Positions 37,101 to 45,230 of a stretch of 64,000 bases of DNA are shown here, in pieces. Position 1 is the first letter of the stretch. Every line of letters starts with the position of its first letter. The stretch comes from Virgifigura sp964551315 (GTDB taxonomy: Bacteria > Pseudomonadota > Alphaproteobacteria > Dongiales > Dongiaceae). The stretch is from contig CAZKCM010000017.1 of NCBI GenBank assembly GCA_964551315.1, positions 7,504 through 71,503 on the forward strand, given 5' to 3'. The position numbers were made by a program, and so were the translations under genes. The notes beneath the pieces were generated by a model. That model was not told the origin of the DNA, did no database searches, and saw nothing but the letters and a program-made list of their open reading frames with translations.

Positions 37101-37776
37101 CGATGTCCTGCCGCTGTGCCGGCGTGCCCTCGACAATCGCTATCCGCTGGTCAAAGGCAGCGCGATCGACGTGACCCTGGACGACTTCTCGCGGTTGTTC
37201 GCGCCGGGCGGGCTGATCGACACGTTCTTCAACACCCATCTGCGTCGGTTCGTGGACACGTCCAGCGTGCCCTGGCGCTGGCGCACGGTGGACAATGTCG
37301 ATCTCGGGATCTCGCCCGCGGTCCTGGCGCAGTTCCAGCGGGCTGCGACGATCCGCGACAGCTTCTTCGCGGCCGGCGCCGCGGCGCCCTCCGTCCGTTT
37401 CGAAATGGTGCCGGTGTCGCTCGACGCGTCGGCCACCCAGGTGCTGCTCGACATCGAAGGGCAGACGGTCAGCTATAATCACGGACCGCCGCTTCCGGTC
37501 CAGCTCCAGTGGCCGAACGCCGGCGGCAGTCAGGTTCGGGTCTCGTTCTCGCCATCGGTCGCCGGGCAGCCGTCGAGCGTCACATTGGACGGCCCTTGGG
37601 CCTTGTTCCGGCTGCTCGATCGGTCCGAGATCGTCAGCGGCGGGTTGAGCGATCGATTCACCGTGACCTTCACCGTGGGTGGACGCAGCGCCACCTTCGA
37701 TCTCCGCGCCGGCAGCGTGATGAATCCGTTCACGCTGGCCGACCTGGAGGCGTTTCGGTGTCCGGACTCGCTGTGA
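34171..37776 (+). CDS. tssM: T6SS membrane protein TssM (IcmF)
   Basis: The protein has 1201 residues. Two N-terminal membrane segments (~9-30 and ~48-66) precede a cytoplasmic NTPase-like domain with an intact Walker A GPPGSGKTT (~141-149) and LIDTAGRYTTQD. A third membrane segment lies at ~453-474. The large periplasmic part ends in the TssM C-terminal domain (FARPGGLIDTFFNTHL-like segment at ~1010-1025 and IEGQTVSYNHGP). TssM bridges both membranes and contacts TssJ. The stop codon overlaps the tagF frame. Confidence 0.95.
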   Translation: MFKAILSVLKARWFVTLIGAIILSLLIWFVGPLIAIGSVRPLESDVARFVVALVILVGWGVGNLLSLMKAKRTDEQLVDGLAQDAAATGPGPSAAAAASEEVAVLKERLQEALTLLKRAKLGGGGRQYLYQLPWYILIGPPGSGKTTALVNSGLRFPLADRFGKDAVRGVGGTRNCDWWFTDEAVLIDTAGRYTTQDSHREVDSAAWSGFLGLLKKSRPRQPINGALVAISLVDLATLPSAERFAHARAIKQRIQELQTELGVRFPIYVLFTKADLIAGFVEFFDDLGREEREQVWGMTFPLDDGKSGEGAIAAFGQEFDALVARLNDRLLERLNEEPDIQRRSLIYGFPAQFASFKQTAQDFLEEIFRPTRFEERPLLRGVYFTSGTQEGTPIDRLMGAMASTFGIDRQRLSAYSGSGRSYFLARLLRAVVFAEAGVVGSNPRVERRRLWIQRGAFALAALLVLGMAGLWYNSYAANKRLIAAVGESAATYNEQLSGLDLNRVEDTRLDRVLPALDTLRAMPAGYEQGEAGVPLTMRLGLYQGDKLGSQSILAYRRALNALLLPRLLLRLEEQLRLNTQQHDYLYEALKVYLMLGGQGPMDAALVRRWMELDWSATFPGEANADVRAALLRHLDALLSGPLAAIALDGGVIKQSRSILSQFPLAERAYALIKQSPSARQLPVWRVVDHAGPAAARTLVRASGRPLSEGVPGLYTYDGFHRLFRPALADVARAVAGESWVLGPQSEIAMDDDALARLERDVMSLYLDDYVTQWDALLADIRILPFTGLQQAVETLNILSGPNSPIRNLLVAVARETTLTAAPQTATPADPAAAVSDAAAKAAQAVPTGADRLAAVVAGATGASSAEGAQAPGKFVDDRFKALHELVQGADGAPPPLDGVLATLNQLYLELNQIAGSTARGEALLDAAGASGGATQQLQVAATRLPPPVGDWFTAVGQGASTLTVGGARAQLNAIWTSDVLPLCRRALDNRYPLVKGSAIDVTLDDFSRLFAPGGLIDTFFNTHLRRFVDTSSVPWRWRTVDNVDLGISPAVLAQFQRAATIRDSFFAAGAAAPSVRFEMVPVSLDASATQVLLDIEGQTVSYNHGPPLPVQLQWPNAGGSQVRVSFSPSVAGQPSSVTLDGPWALFRLLDRSEIVSGGLSDRFTVTFTVGGRSATFDLRAGSVMNPFTLADLEAFRCPDSL

Positions 37777-38540
37777 TGTCCGGCGCCGGGCCCGAAGGCG
37801 GTGAGCCGGGGCCTGGGTTCCACGGGCCTGGATTCCACGGGAAGGTGCCTTCGCGCGGTGATTTCGTCACCCGCCGGTTGTCGCGGTCGTTCCTCGATCC
37901 GTGGGACGACTGGATGCAGGCGGCCATCGGCCGCAGCCGCGACCAGCTCGGCGAAACGTGGCTGCCGGCCTATCTGACCTGCCCCGTCTGGCGCTTCGCC
38001 CTCGGCGCCGGGCTCTGCGGCCCCAGCGTGGTCGCCGGCCTGGTGATGCCGAGCGTGGATCGGGTCGGCCGCTATTTCCCGCTCGTGCTGGCGGCGCCTC
38101 TGCCCGGATGCCGCAATCCCGCGGACCTTCCGGTGAGCCAGGGCGGTTGGTTCGACGAGATGGAAGCGCTCGCGCTGACGGCGCTGGAGGACGGCTTCGA
38201 TCTCGACCGGTTCGATGCCGATCTCTGCGCGCTCGGCTTGCCGTCCGGCGCGCCGGCCGCCTCCGCGGCATCTCCCGGGGGCTGGCGGGTTGCCGTCGAT
38301 CCGTCGGGTCCGGCAACGGCCTATCCGGCCCTGCTCGACGGGGTTCTGCGGACGGCCCTTCCGCGGTACAGCCTGTGGTGGACCACCGGGTCCGAGCGGA
38401 TCGAACCATCGCTTCTGGCTTGCGCCGGGCTGCCCCGGATCGACGGCTATGCCGCGTTCCTCGACGGCGACTGGGAGCGATGGGGCTGGGCCGCGCAGCC
38501 GGCCGCGGCCGACGGAAGGCCGGAGCGCGCGACATCATGA
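37758..38540 (+). CDS. tagF: T6SS regulator TagF
   Basis: The protein has 260 residues from the GTG at 37758, which has GGAGG seven bases upstream inside tssM; an ATG at 37776 is the alternative. The TagF domain is evident: GFHGKVPSRGDFVTRRLSRSFLDPWDDWMQAAI, WRFALGAGLCGPSVVAGLVMPSVDRVGRYFPLVLAA. TagF is a post-translational repressor of T6SS in systems with the PpkA/PppA switch. It is coupled to tssM upstream and to the phosphatase gene downstream (4-base overlap). Confidence 0.92.
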   Translation: MSGLAVMSGAGPEGGEPGPGFHGPGFHGKVPSRGDFVTRRLSRSFLDPWDDWMQAAIGRSRDQLGETWLPAYLTCPVWRFALGAGLCGPSVVAGLVMPSVDRVGRYFPLVLAAPLPGCRNPADLPVSQGGWFDEMEALALTALEDGFDLDRFDADLCALGLPSGAPAASAASPGGWRVAVDPSGPATAYPALLDGVLRTALPRYSLWWTTGSERIEPSLLACAGLPRIDGYAAFLDGDWERWGWAAQPAAADGRPERATS

Positions 38541-39304
38541 CAATCGACGATACGCTCGCGCCCAGACCCCGGCCGTCCTACGCCTATCTCTCCGCTGCCC
38601 GAACCGATGTCGGCAAGGTTCGGCGGCTGAACGAGGACGCGTGCCTCGACCGGCCGGATCTCGGGCTTTGGGCGGTGGCCGACGGAATGGGCGGGCACGA
38701 CGCCGGCGATATCGCGAGCCGCCTGATCGTCGAGGAGCTGGACAAGGTCGCCCCCCCGGCCGACGCGGCGACCTTTCTCAGCGAGGTCAAGGCGCGGCTG
38801 CAACGCGCGAACGGGGAGCTGCGGGCCGAGGCGGCCCGCCGGGGGGCCGGTAAGGTCATCGCGAGCACCGTCGTCGCGTTGCTCGTCTACGGTCGGCACT
38901 TTGCCTGCGTCTGGGCCGGCGACAGCCGCCTCTACCTGTTCCGCGACGAACGGCTGCGGCAGATCAGCCGCGACCACAGCCACGTGCAGGAACTGGTGAA
39001 TCTCGGTCTGGTGCGCCCCGAGGCGGCGCGCGATCACCCGCAGGCCAACGTCGTGACCCGAGCCGTCGGCGCCACGGACACGCTGGAGCTTGAGATGCGG
39101 CACGAGCGGGTTCTTCCGAACGACGTTTTCCTGCTGTGCAGCGACGGGCTGACCAAGATGTTGACCGATGACGAGATCGAGGAAATCCTGAGTCGCGTGG
39201 CGGCGCCCGAGGCGGCGCAGGTTTTGCTCGACCTTGCGCTCGAGCGCGGCGCCGTCGATAACGTCACCAGCGTCATCGTCCAATGCCGGGAGTGGGGCTC
39301 TTGA
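38537..39304 (+). CDS. pppA: PP2C-family protein phosphatase of the T6SS (PppA/Stp)
   Basis: The protein has 255 residues. All PP2C metal-binding motifs are present: VRRLNEDACLD, AVADGMGGHDAG, CVWAGDSRLYLFR, LLCSDGLTKMLTDDEI and DNVTSVIV. It should be a cytosolic Mn/Mg-dependent phosphatase that removes phosphothreonine from Fha/TagH, opposing PpkA. The frame runs open upstream through tagF, but the ATG at 38537 in the ATGA overlap with tagF gives a standard PP2C N-terminus. Confidence 0.92.
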   Translation: MTIDDTLAPRPRPSYAYLSAARTDVGKVRRLNEDACLDRPDLGLWAVADGMGGHDAGDIASRLIVEELDKVAPPADAATFLSEVKARLQRANGELRAEAARRGAGKVIASTVVALLVYGRHFACVWAGDSRLYLFRDERLRQISRDHSHVQELVNLGLVRPEAARDHPQANVVTRAVGATDTLELEMRHERVLPNDVFLLCSDGLTKMLTDDEIEEILSRVAAPEAAQVLLDLALERGAVDNVTSVIVQCREWGS

Positions 39305-39396
39305 CCGCGCGCTGGGGTGCGCCCGCAATACTTCCGGTCGGCGGTCCGGTCTGACGCGCAAGAGGGGAGGGGGCCTTTGAACGATTACGATCGGAT

Positions 39397-41505
39397 TTGG
39401 CAGCACCCGAGGGCGGCTTGACCGGCGGCGACGAGTCGGCGGACGACGCCACCCGGTTCTCCGGGGCTCCGCCGCGGTCCGAAGGGCCCTCCGCCGGCGG
39501 CGCAACGCCGTCCGGCGATATCGCCCACGGCACGATTCCGCCGGGCACCCTGCTCGGCCACACCTACCGGATCGAGCGGCGCCTGGCCCGCGGCGGCATG
39601 GGCGAGATCTACCGGGCGCGCCATGCCGAACTCGGCACCGAGCACGCCATCAAGATCATCCTGCCGGAACTCGCCGACAACCCGAAGGTGGTCGACCTCT
39701 TCCGTCGCGAGGCTTCGGTCCTGCGCAACGTACGCGACGACGCGGTTGTCGCCTATGACGGTGTCTTCCGGGACGAGAACGGTCGGCTCTATCTGGTGAT
39801 GGAGTTCGTCGAGGGGCCGTCGCTCTCGGACCTCGTCAAAGAGCGTCCGTTGCGGCCGGACGAGGTTCGCAAGCTGCGCGACCGGCTGGCGCGAGGGCTG
39901 GCGGCCGCGCATCAGAAAGGTGTCGTCCACCGTGACATCTCGCCCGACAACGTGATCCTCCCGGGCGGGCGGCTCGAGAACGCCAAGATCATCGACTTCG
40001 GAATCGCGAAGCTGGCCGACCCTGGCGCCGCTACCATTGTCGGCGACGATTTCGCGGGAAAGTACTCCTTCGTGTCGCCGGAGCAGCTCGGGATGTTCGG
40101 CGGTGTGATCGATGCCCGGTCGGACATCTACAGTCTGGGCCTGGTGCTCGCGGCCGCAGCGGCCGGTGAGCCGCTCGACATGGGCATGTCGCCGATCTCG
40201 GTGATCGAAGCGCGCCGATCGGTGCCCGACCTGAGCCGCGTGCCGCCGGAGCTGCGCGACGAACTGAGCCGGATGCTGCAGCCGGACCCGGCGGACCGGC
40301 CGCAATCCATGCGCGACCTCATCGGGATGGAGGCAGGCGCCCGCCAAGGCGAATCCGACGGGGCCCGCGCGGCGGGCTCCGGTTCCGATGGTCCGCGGCA
40401 TCGGCATGGCGGCTCGCCGGAGAATGCCCCGGAATCGGGCCGGTCCGGCAGGGGCCTGCTGGTGGCCGGGCTGGTCGCCCTCGGTGTGGTGGCGGTGGCG
40501 GCCGGCGGTGCTCTGTATTTTCTGGGACCGGATCGGGGGCCGACAACGGCGGGTGCCCCACCGGCGGAGGAGGCGCCGCCGTCGGCGGTGGCGGGCGCGG
40601 ACGAGAGTCCGCAGATATCCCCCGTCGACTCGCCCGGCAGGACGGCCGGACCCGGTGAGACCGGCGCGACACCGGCTGCGCCGCCGGAGCCGGTTCCGGC
40701 CACGTCCGTCGCGTCCACCCCCGTTCCGGCTCCCGAACCGGAACCCGAGCCGATCGTTCCTTTGGACACCACGGCCGCCGTTGCGACGCCGCCCGCTCCC
40801 GAACCGGAGCCGGACCCGGAGGTTATCCGCGCCGCCGTGGAAGACGCCCTGCGTCCCTTCGCCTGCGCCGATCTTTCGGCGGTGCCGCTCCCGGGCGGGC
40901 GGGTTCGCGTGGCTGGCCATCTGGCGAGCGAGGCGGACCGGCTGCGGCTCGACGTCGCGTTATCGGCCGTCCCGGGCGGGCCGGAGCGCGTGATCGATGC
41001 GGTTGCCGTGCGCGCCTGGCCCGCCTGTCTGGAGGCCGTTTCGCTCCTTCAGGCTTATACGGGCGGCAACCTCGACGGGCCGTCGGCACCGCGGATCCGG
41101 CCCGACCGCGCGGACGGGCTGTACCGGGAAGGCGACAGATTGATCATCGAAGTCGCGGGCTCGCCGGTGTTCAACCAGTATCTCTACGTCGATTATATCG
41201 ATTCGGAGGGGGAGGTCGTTCACCTGTTCCCTTCGCCGAAAAGGCCCGACAATCGAGTCGAGGCCGGCGGGCAGGTGATCCTCGGTGCCGCGGAGGAGGT
41301 GTACCGGGTCGGCCCGCCATTTGGGCCGAGTCTGATCTTTGCGATCGCCTCGCCGCGGCCGCTCTTCGAGGCGCCGCGCGACCAGGTCGAGACGGCCGAA
41401 GCTTACCTTTCGGCCTTGCGCCGGAGCTTCGAGCGGCTCGCGGCCGAAGGAATGGAACCGGATCCGGTCGCCGGCCACATCTTTACGACGTCCATTCCGA
41501 AGTAA
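39397..41505 (+). CDS. ppkA: T6SS serine/threonine kinase PpkA-like, with DUF4384-type periplasmic domain
   Basis: The protein has 702 residues from a TTG; a TTG seven codons in (39418) with GAGGG before it is equally possible, and an in-frame stop at 39352 rules out any further one. The kinase domain (~55-330) has Lys86 in HAIK, HRDISPDN at 178-185 and DFG at 200-202. The ISPDN loop is typical of T6SS kinases. One membrane segment (~350-372) leads to a periplasmic Pro/Glu-rich linker and a C-terminal DUF4384-like domain (~575-690; LYREGDRLIIEVAGSPVFNQYLYVDYID). It should sense an envelope signal and phosphorylate TagH. It closes the T6SS locus. Confidence 0.9.
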   Translation: MAAPEGGLTGGDESADDATRFSGAPPRSEGPSAGGATPSGDIAHGTIPPGTLLGHTYRIERRLARGGMGEIYRARHAELGTEHAIKIILPELADNPKVVDLFRREASVLRNVRDDAVVAYDGVFRDENGRLYLVMEFVEGPSLSDLVKERPLRPDEVRKLRDRLARGLAAAHQKGVVHRDISPDNVILPGGRLENAKIIDFGIAKLADPGAATIVGDDFAGKYSFVSPEQLGMFGGVIDARSDIYSLGLVLAAAAAGEPLDMGMSPISVIEARRSVPDLSRVPPELRDELSRMLQPDPADRPQSMRDLIGMEAGARQGESDGARAAGSGSDGPRHRHGGSPENAPESGRSGRGLLVAGLVALGVVAVAAGGALYFLGPDRGPTTAGAPPAEEAPPSAVAGADESPQISPVDSPGRTAGPGETGATPAAPPEPVPATSVASTPVPAPEPEPEPIVPLDTTAAVATPPAPEPEPDPEVIRAAVEDALRPFACADLSAVPLPGGRVRVAGHLASEADRLRLDVALSAVPGGPERVIDAVAVRAWPACLEAVSLLQAYTGGNLDGPSAPRIRPDRADGLYREGDRLIIEVAGSPVFNQYLYVDYIDSEGEVVHLFPSPKRPDNRVEAGGQVILGAAEEVYRVGPPFGPSLIFAIASPRPLFEAPRDQVETAEAYLSALRRSFERLAAEGMEPDPVAGHIFTTSIPK

Positions 41506-42047
41506 GCATTCCGGACCGGCATGTCGTCGCGCCCGGCGGCGTGATGCCATCCGACGAGCCTGTCGACAGAGCCACGGGCTCTCGCTCGAACAGTGCCGGC
41601 GCGGCGGTTGCACCGGCTCACCTTTGGCTGTGTAGGAGATCACCGCCAGAGGCCGCTCGATCGGCATCCGGTCGATCAGATTGGAAAGCTCATCCAACGG
41701 AGAGCCTGGTTGATGGCCCGGCCGACATGCGGACCGCCACCGAATCCGCACCGATCCCGTTCGTCTTGCGTCATGAGCAGTGGATGCCGCGACCGGCCGA
41801 GGCGTTGAGCAGGCAATAATTCCCAACGGTCGCCTGCGGCACTGTCAAGTTTGCCCGTCTTCAAGTCAAGACTAGAAAGGATTGCACTCCGTAGTCTGTA
41901 CAATCAGGTGTTCGAAGCCTGAGCAACAATACATGATGGCCGACACCGCTCGATTTTAAGGCAGGCACCGGCGTTTGACGAGGCCACGCCGAAAGGCCGA
42001 GCAGGGCGCAGCACGGCGGCTTTTGCCGCTCGGCAAGGGAGGTGAAC
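41506..42047. other. Intergenic region between the T6SS and microcompartment loci
   Basis: These 542 bases lack any supported gene; short frames here show no coding character. The left part is GC-rich; the right part (41810-41960) is AT-richer and holds the TGTCAAG pair at 41843-41870. This is the promoter region of the importer operon. Confidence 0.5.
41843..41870 (+). promoter_or_regulatory. Operator pair TGTCAA-N15-AGTCAAG upstream of the importer operon
   Basis: TGTCAAG (41843-41849) and AGTCAAG (41864-41870) are direct repeats 21 bases apart, ~180 bases before the substrate-binding protein gene. The same arrangement recurs at 48095-48122 and, on the minus strand, at 54917-54944. The two-turn spacing fits a two-helix AraC-type regulator, probably the one encoded at 46921-47985. 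Confidence 0.65.
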
Positions 42048-43199
42048 ATGGGCAAGCAGGGGATCACTCGGCGCAGTTTCGTTCGTCAGTCCGCCCTCTG
42101 GACAGCCGCTGTCGCGGCGGGTTTCTCGGGCATCGCGAGGCCGGCGCACGCCGCCCGCGACAGCGAGCTCAATATCCTCTGCTGGGAGGGCTATAACACC
42201 GACAACGTCCTTGGCCCGTTCCGGGACATGTATCCCAAGGCAACTGTGCGGGCCGAGAGCGGCACATCCGACCCCGACATGATCAACAAGCTCCGGGCGG
42301 GCGAGGTCAACGTCTGGGATCTCATCAACGTCAATCAGCCCTGGGCCCAGCAGCAGCTCTTTCCGGAGAACCTCATCAAGCCGCTCGATCGGGCACGCTT
42401 CGAGCCCTACAACGAGCTCATGCTGCCGGAGTTCCGTAACTATCCACTCGCCTACGACTCCTCCGGCGAGCATCTCCTCGGAGTCGTCCAGCGCTTCGGG
42501 CCGTTCAGCTTCGTGGTCAACACCGACAAGATTTCCCGCGAGACCGCGGAAGACCAGGGCTACAAGCTGTTCTTTGATCCGAAGATGAAGGGCCGCTACG
42601 CGGTCCTGACCTACGACAACTGGAACATCATGCATATGTGCCTCGCCGGCGACCTCAACCCATTCGAGGAGCTTGACGAGGCCGGCCTGAGGACGTTCGA
42701 GGATACGGCCCGAACGATCTTCTCGAATGCCAAGCTGCTGTCGGACGATCTCGTCGCCCTCAACACGGCGCTCATCAACGGCGAAATCGACGCCTACTTC
42801 ACCGGCGGCACCTACACCGCTTCGCCGGCCCGCTATGACGGGCAGACCCAGGTGCGCGCGATCACGCCGAAGTCCGGCCCCGTCGATGGCAAAGGCGGCG
42901 TCGTGTGGGTGGAACTTACCTCGCTCGTCAACAATCCGAATCCTTCGTCGCTTGCGCCTGAGTTTCTGGAGTTCATCCAACAGCCGGAGATCTGCAAGAA
43001 GGTTGCCTTCGCCGAAGGCACCTACAATCCGGTCTCGCAGATGGGCAACCCCGATGTCTTCGCGCTGTTCGACGAGGACGAACTCGACGCGATCCAGTGG
43101 GACACGCTGGAGGAGGAGATGGCGCGCTCGATCGACTATCAGATCGTCGCGTCATACGACCGGCTGATCGAGATCTACAACGCCGCGAAGCGGGGCTGA
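42048..43199 (+). CDS. Polyamine-type ABC transporter substrate-binding protein (PotD-like), Tat signal
   Basis: The protein has 383 residues; GGAGG lies five bases before the ATG at 42048. A twin-arginine signal is visible (TRRSFVRQSALW, cleavage near AHAA), so it is exported folded. The mature part has the spermidine/putrescine-binding pattern: ELNILCWEGYNTDNVL, EVNVWDLINVNQPWAQQQL, GPFSFVVNTDKIS and DAYFTGGTY. It should deliver a cationic amine to the ABC importer encoded next. Given the microcompartment genes downstream, the ligand may be an amino alcohol rather than a polyamine; that is inference. It is first in the operon, under the TGTCAA element. Confidence 0.88.
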   Translation: MGKQGITRRSFVRQSALWTAAVAAGFSGIARPAHAARDSELNILCWEGYNTDNVLGPFRDMYPKATVRAESGTSDPDMINKLRAGEVNVWDLINVNQPWAQQQLFPENLIKPLDRARFEPYNELMLPEFRNYPLAYDSSGEHLLGVVQRFGPFSFVVNTDKISRETAEDQGYKLFFDPKMKGRYAVLTYDNWNIMHMCLAGDLNPFEELDEAGLRTFEDTARTIFSNAKLLSDDLVALNTALINGEIDAYFTGGTYTASPARYDGQTQVRAITPKSGPVDGKGGVVWVELTSLVNNPNPSSLAPEFLEFIQQPEICKKVAFAEGTYNPVSQMGNPDVFALFDEDELDAIQWDTLEEEMARSIDYQIVASYDRLIEIYNAAKRG

Positions 43200-43212
43200 C
43201 CAATCCGCCCGT

Positions 43213-43246
43213 CCTGCGCCGCCTCCGGTCCCGGGGCCGGCGCAGG
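43213..43246 (+). terminator. Intercistronic hairpin between substrate-binding and ATPase genes
   Basis: A perfect nine-base stem CCTGCGCCG/CGGCGCAGG (43213-43221 with 43238-43246) surrounds a GC-rich loop; no T run follows. Hairpins after binding-protein genes commonly stabilise the upstream mRNA or attenuate transcription, giving more binding protein than membrane components. Confidence 0.45.
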
Positions 43247-43287
43247 CTTGGTTCCCGTCCACGGCGTAACAGAAGAGGGAAGGCTGA

Positions 43288-44367
43288 ATGCCTTCTACGG
43301 TTTTGCGGCTTTCGAATGTCGTGAAGCGCTTTGGCTCCTTCACGGCGTTGCACGGTATTGATCTCGACATCGTCGATGGAGAGTTTCTGACGATCGTCGG
43401 GCCGTCGGGCAGCGGTAAGACCACGCTGGTTCGCCTCCTCGTCGGCATGGACGAGCCAAGCGCAGGCACGATTCATCTCAACGGCCGGCTCATCAACCAC
43501 GTCCCGGCCAACAAGCGGCCGACCTGCATGGTGTTCCAGTCGCTTGCCCTGTTTCCGCACAAGACCGTCGGCCAGAACATCGAGTTTCCGCTCAAGATTC
43601 GGGGCGTGCGGCCGGCGGAACGCCGGGCGCGTGCGCTGGAACTGCTCGATCTGCTCAGGTTGAGTCGAGACTACTACGACAAGAGGGTGCAGCAATGCTC
43701 CGGCGGCGAACGCCAGCGTGTCGCACTCGCACGAGCGCTCGCCTTCGATCCGGAGATTCTGTTCTTCGACGAGCCGCTGTCGGCGCTCGATTATCGGCTG
43801 CGCAAGACGCTCGAGAAGGAACTGAAGGACCTTCACCGGCGGACCGGCAAGACCTTCGTCTACATTACGCATTCGCTCGAAGAGGCGATGGTCATGAGCG
43901 ATCGGATCGCCATCATGCGCGAGGGGCGGATCGCACAGCTTGGCAGCGCGGACGAGATCTATTCGTCGCCGCGGTCGCGTTTCGTCGCGGAGTTCATGGG
44001 CGAGGTGAATCTGTTCGACGTGGAGGGCGACGCGGACGGCCGGCTCGTCTCCTGCGATCCGGCGCTGCAGATCAACGCCAGGACCAACGGTCTGGAGGCC
44101 GGCACGCGGGCGGTCCTGATGGTTCGTCCGGAGTTCATCAGGTTTCTGGCGGATGGCGAAAGCGCAGACTGCGTTGTCCGGGGCACCGTCGTCAACGAGT
44201 TCGCGCTCGGCTCCCGCATTCAATACGAGCTTCGGTCGGAGACGGGGCGGACGCTGACCATCGAGAAGCTGCGCGAGGACCGGTTTGCCGGTTCGCCCGG
44301 CGATCCAATCGCGATCGGCTGGCCGCTTTCCTGCGTCCATCTGATCCGAGAGCCGGCGGAGCGCTGA
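43288..44367 (+). CDS. Polyamine-type ABC transporter ATP-binding protein (PotA-like)
   Basis: The protein has 359 residues, preceded by GAGGGAAGG. The ATPase domain is complete: Walker A GPSGSGKTT (38-46), Q-loop in MVFQSLALFPHKTV, signature CSGGERQRVALARAL, Walker B ILFFDEPLSALD, and switch His in FVYITHSLEEAM. The C-terminal ~110 residues form a TOBE-type regulatory domain, as in PotA. It powers the importer with the two permeases that follow; the first starts four bases after its stop. Confidence 0.92.
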   Translation: MPSTVLRLSNVVKRFGSFTALHGIDLDIVDGEFLTIVGPSGSGKTTLVRLLVGMDEPSAGTIHLNGRLINHVPANKRPTCMVFQSLALFPHKTVGQNIEFPLKIRGVRPAERRARALELLDLLRLSRDYYDKRVQQCSGGERQRVALARALAFDPEILFFDEPLSALDYRLRKTLEKELKDLHRRTGKTFVYITHSLEEAMVMSDRIAIMREGRIAQLGSADEIYSSPRSRFVAEFMGEVNLFDVEGDADGRLVSCDPALQINARTNGLEAGTRAVLMVRPEFIRFLADGESADCVVRGTVVNEFALGSRIQYELRSETGRTLTIEKLREDRFAGSPGDPIAIGWPLSCVHLIREPAER

Positions 44368-44371
44368 CGCC

Positions 44372-45226
44372 GTGGACCGGCTGGAAGAGCGTCAGGGATT
44401 CCTGAGTTCGCTGCCGCTCAGCATCCTGCTGCTCCTGATCTTTGTCGCTCCCCTTCTGGTGGTCGGGGTCTTTTCCGTGATGCCGCCCCGGGTCTTCGAC
44501 CTCTTCCACATGCCGAGCTTCGAAAACTATCGGATATTCGTGGAGCAGGGCTATTACCGATCGCTCCTGTGGTCACTCGGGATGGCGTTCGCGGCAACCG
44601 TCGTCCTGTTCGTGATCTGCTATCCGCTTGCCTATGGCATGGCCAAGGTCTTCGGGAGGTTCACCCACGTAATCACCATCGGCGTCGTCATCAGCCTGTT
44701 CGTCTCCGAGAATATACGGCTGTTCGGCTGGGTGCTTACGCTCATGAAGGGGGGCATGCTGTTGGGCACCCTGCAAGCCTGGACGGGGATATCCATGGAC
44801 AGCTGGCTCTACAACGTGCCCGTTGTGATCTTCGGCCTCGTCTACGTCTATTTCCCGTTCATGCTGTTCCCGCTCGCCCAAGGCATCGCCATGGTGCCCG
44901 AAGAGGTCCGGCAGGCGGCGAGCGACCTTGGCGCCTCACGTACAAGGATATTCTTCGAGATCGATCTGCCCCTTGCCATGCCGGGAATCGTCGTCGGAAC
45001 GCTGCTGACCTTCGTCCTTGCGGCGGGTGCGATTGCCGAGTCGAAATTGCTCGGCGGACAAGTCATGATCGTCATGACCCAGGAGATCCAGTCCGCCTTT
45101 ACCTACGGTCAGAACTGGCCGCTCGGTTCGGCGCTGGCGATGATCCTGATTGCGATCGTCGGACTTCTTGCCTTCATCGCCCTCAACAGGGTTGACCTAG
45201 ACGGCATCATGGGACGACGCGGATAG
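44372..45226 (+). CDS. ABC transporter permease (PotB-like)
   Basis: The protein has 284 residues from a GTG four bases after the ATPase gene. Six hydrophobic segments are visible, beginning SLPLSILLLLIFVAPLLVVGVFSV. The EAA-type loop that contacts the ATPase reads EEVRQAASDLGASRTRIFFEIDLPLAMPGI. It forms half of the membrane channel of the polyamine-type importer. Confidence 0.9.
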   Translation: MDRLEERQGFLSSLPLSILLLLIFVAPLLVVGVFSVMPPRVFDLFHMPSFENYRIFVEQGYYRSLLWSLGMAFAATVVLFVICYPLAYGMAKVFGRFTHVITIGVVISLFVSENIRLFGWVLTLMKGGMLLGTLQAWTGISMDSWLYNVPVVIFGLVYVYFPFMLFPLAQGIAMVPEEVRQAASDLGASRTRIFFEIDLPLAMPGIVVGTLLTFVLAAGAIAESKLLGGQVMIVMTQEIQSAFTYGQNWPLGSALAMILIAIVGLLAFIALNRVDLDGIMGRRG

Positions 45227-45230
45227 AACG

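Noticed and set aside
32590..37482. A 1630-codon open frame on the minus strand
   Set aside because: It is antisense to tssL/tssM, a common artefact of high-GC codon use. The translation is Arg/Gln/His-rich without domains, while the plus strand encodes clear T6SS proteins.
41541..41819. Short frames in the gap before the importer operon
   Set aside because: No ribosome-binding site, no family similarity and low-complexity translation.
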